Source: Candidatus Aminicenantota bacterium (GTDB taxonomy: Bacteria > Acidobacteriota > B3-B38 > Guanabaribacteriales > B3-B38). Taken from it: a stretch of 5,725 nt of DNA. The translations under genes and the position numbers were made by a program. The stretch is taken from assembly GCA_029880275.1 (NCBI GenBank), contig JAOUOQ010000127.1:1-5725 (forward strand). The letters are read 5' to 3'. The notes beneath the pieces were generated by a model that saw nothing but the letters and a program-made list of their open reading frames with translations, ran no database searches and was not told where the DNA came from. This document shows, piece by piece, positions 4,989-5,725 of the stretch (its first letter is position 1; every line of letters begins with the position of its first letter).

Positions 4989-5725
4989 TCACCGGCGATA
5001 TTTCTTTACAATTTCCTCAATTGGGATTTCATTAATAATATATTCAGAAGATTCAGTGCCATACACCCATTCCTCAAAGAACTTCGTTAAATCTATCGGG
5101 GATACCTCCCTGGCATGATTTACGAAATTATCCGTGGTTGCTCCGGTCTGATTATATTTCTGATAAAAGGTGCCTATGATCTTGAAAAACTCATCTTCCC
5201 CCACTAGATTATAGAGCACATAGAACAGTATCATCCCTTTGGAATACGATAGGTCAGTGAGCATCTCTTTGCCATAATCAATTACTGGCACCTCCCTGCA
5301 CTTTGGATTTTTCAGGCACTCCTGGCGAAAGCTCTCGCTCAACCGCTGTGCCCCTTTTTCAAGCGCTCCTGTTTTATGCTCTAATTTTTCTTGAGCCAGA
5401 TACTGCAGAAACATGGCCAGCCCTTCGCTCTCAAATCGTGAAGGAAGAGGGTCGCGTGCCTCTACACCCCAGAGATGTGAAATCTCATGATAAAATTTGT
5501 AAAGCTGTTCTTTGCTTTGAAATGCGCTCCGGGTTTGAATGATGCAGGTTACATCCGTCTGGGAGCCAAACCCTTCGGATATCTCAATAACAACAAATCC
5601 CTGATAATCTTTCAATGAACCAAACCAATCGGTAAACAGCTCCATGGTCTTTCTCATGGCATCTAATACCATCCGGGCTCCCTCTTTATCCTCCTGGAAA
5701 TGAAAGACTCTTAACCTGTTGACTT
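4989..5725 (-). CDS. M1-like gluzincin metallopeptidase (5'-truncated by window edge)
   Basis: These are the C-terminal 244 residues of a probable zinc peptidase of the M1 type. The frame is open to the right edge: the 17 codons before the internal Met at 5672 read VNRLRVFHFQEDKEGAR without a stop, so 5672 is not the true start. HEISH (5489-5475, residues 79-83 of the visible part) supplies two His ligands and the catalytic Glu. A third ligand, the Glu of ESEG, follows 16 residues later, where classical M1 enzymes have 18. The Tyr of DLSYSKG (residue 160) matches the M1 transition-state Tyr, and FFEEWVYGT (215-223) matches the M1 helical C-terminal end. A clear GxMEN exopeptidase motif is absent; the equivalent area reads FVVIEISEGFGSQ, so aminopeptidase activity is uncertain. 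It precedes two ABC permeases on the same strand with a 134-nt gap and may be in their operon. Its GC content is lower than theirs. Confidence 0.85.
   Translation of the reverse strand, partial: VNRLRVFHFQEDKEGARMVLDAMRKTMELFTDWFGSLKDYQGFVVIEISEGFGSQTDVTCIIQTRSAFQSKEQLYKFYHEISHLWGVEARDPLPSRFESEGLAMFLQYLAQEKLEHKTGALEKGAQRLSESFRQECLKNPKCREVPVIDYGKEMLTDLSYSKGMILFYVLYNLVGEDEFFKIIGTFYQKYNQTGATTDNFVNHAREVSPIDLTKFFEEWVYGTESSEYIINEIPIEEIVKKYRR

Noticed and set aside
5670..5672. ATG at 5672 as the peptidase start
   Set aside because: The frame stays open and protein-like to the window edge, and about half of an M1-type enzyme would be missing, so this is an internal Met.

Overview
All supported genes read leftward (minus strand). 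The window probably comes from an uncultured, Gram-negative-type bacterium. The clue is the secreted repeat protein, with its YQGRL-type N-terminal domain, DG-x-D linkers and GVYG repeats; I associate that style with candidate-phylum and FCB-group genomes. This placement is inference from style only, and nothing here fixes a taxon.

Layout, in the direction of transcription (right to left): (1) 5725-4989, the C-terminal 244 residues of an M1-like (gluzincin) metallopeptidase whose start lies outside the window. (2) 4988-4855, a 134-nt spacer filled by a nested inverted repeat, with a strong Shine-Dalgarno feeding a 12-codon minicistron that overlaps the next start. (3) 4854-3271 and 3252-1858, two six-helix ABC-2-type permease subunits (NosY/COG1277-like) separated by 18 nt, so almost certainly one operon. 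(4) 1857-1360, a 498-nt AT-rich intergenic region with a near-consensus sigma-70 promoter and a perfect 11-bp dyad at the predicted transcription start. (5) 1359-1, the first 453 codons of a secreted repeat protein with seven tandem units, still open at the window edge. This gene is easy to miss because it has no stop codon in the window and its repeats throw long spurious frames on both strands.

The permeases and peptidase fit a membrane transport or cell-envelope maturation module. No ATP-binding subunit is present, so the ATPase should lie beyond the right edge or elsewhere. The repeat protein has its own promoter and is probably a separately regulated surface or fibre-like protein. The permease region is GC-rich (a sampled line at 2641 is about 62% GC), while the peptidase is poorer (a sampled line at 5041 is 40%).

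I do not see CRISPR arrays, tRNA or rRNA genes, transposases or a toxin-antitoxin pair. The most notable items are the hidden repeat protein with its G8 tract, the promoter-dyad arrangement, the structured spacer with the overlapping minicistron, and the atypical active-site spacing of the peptidase.
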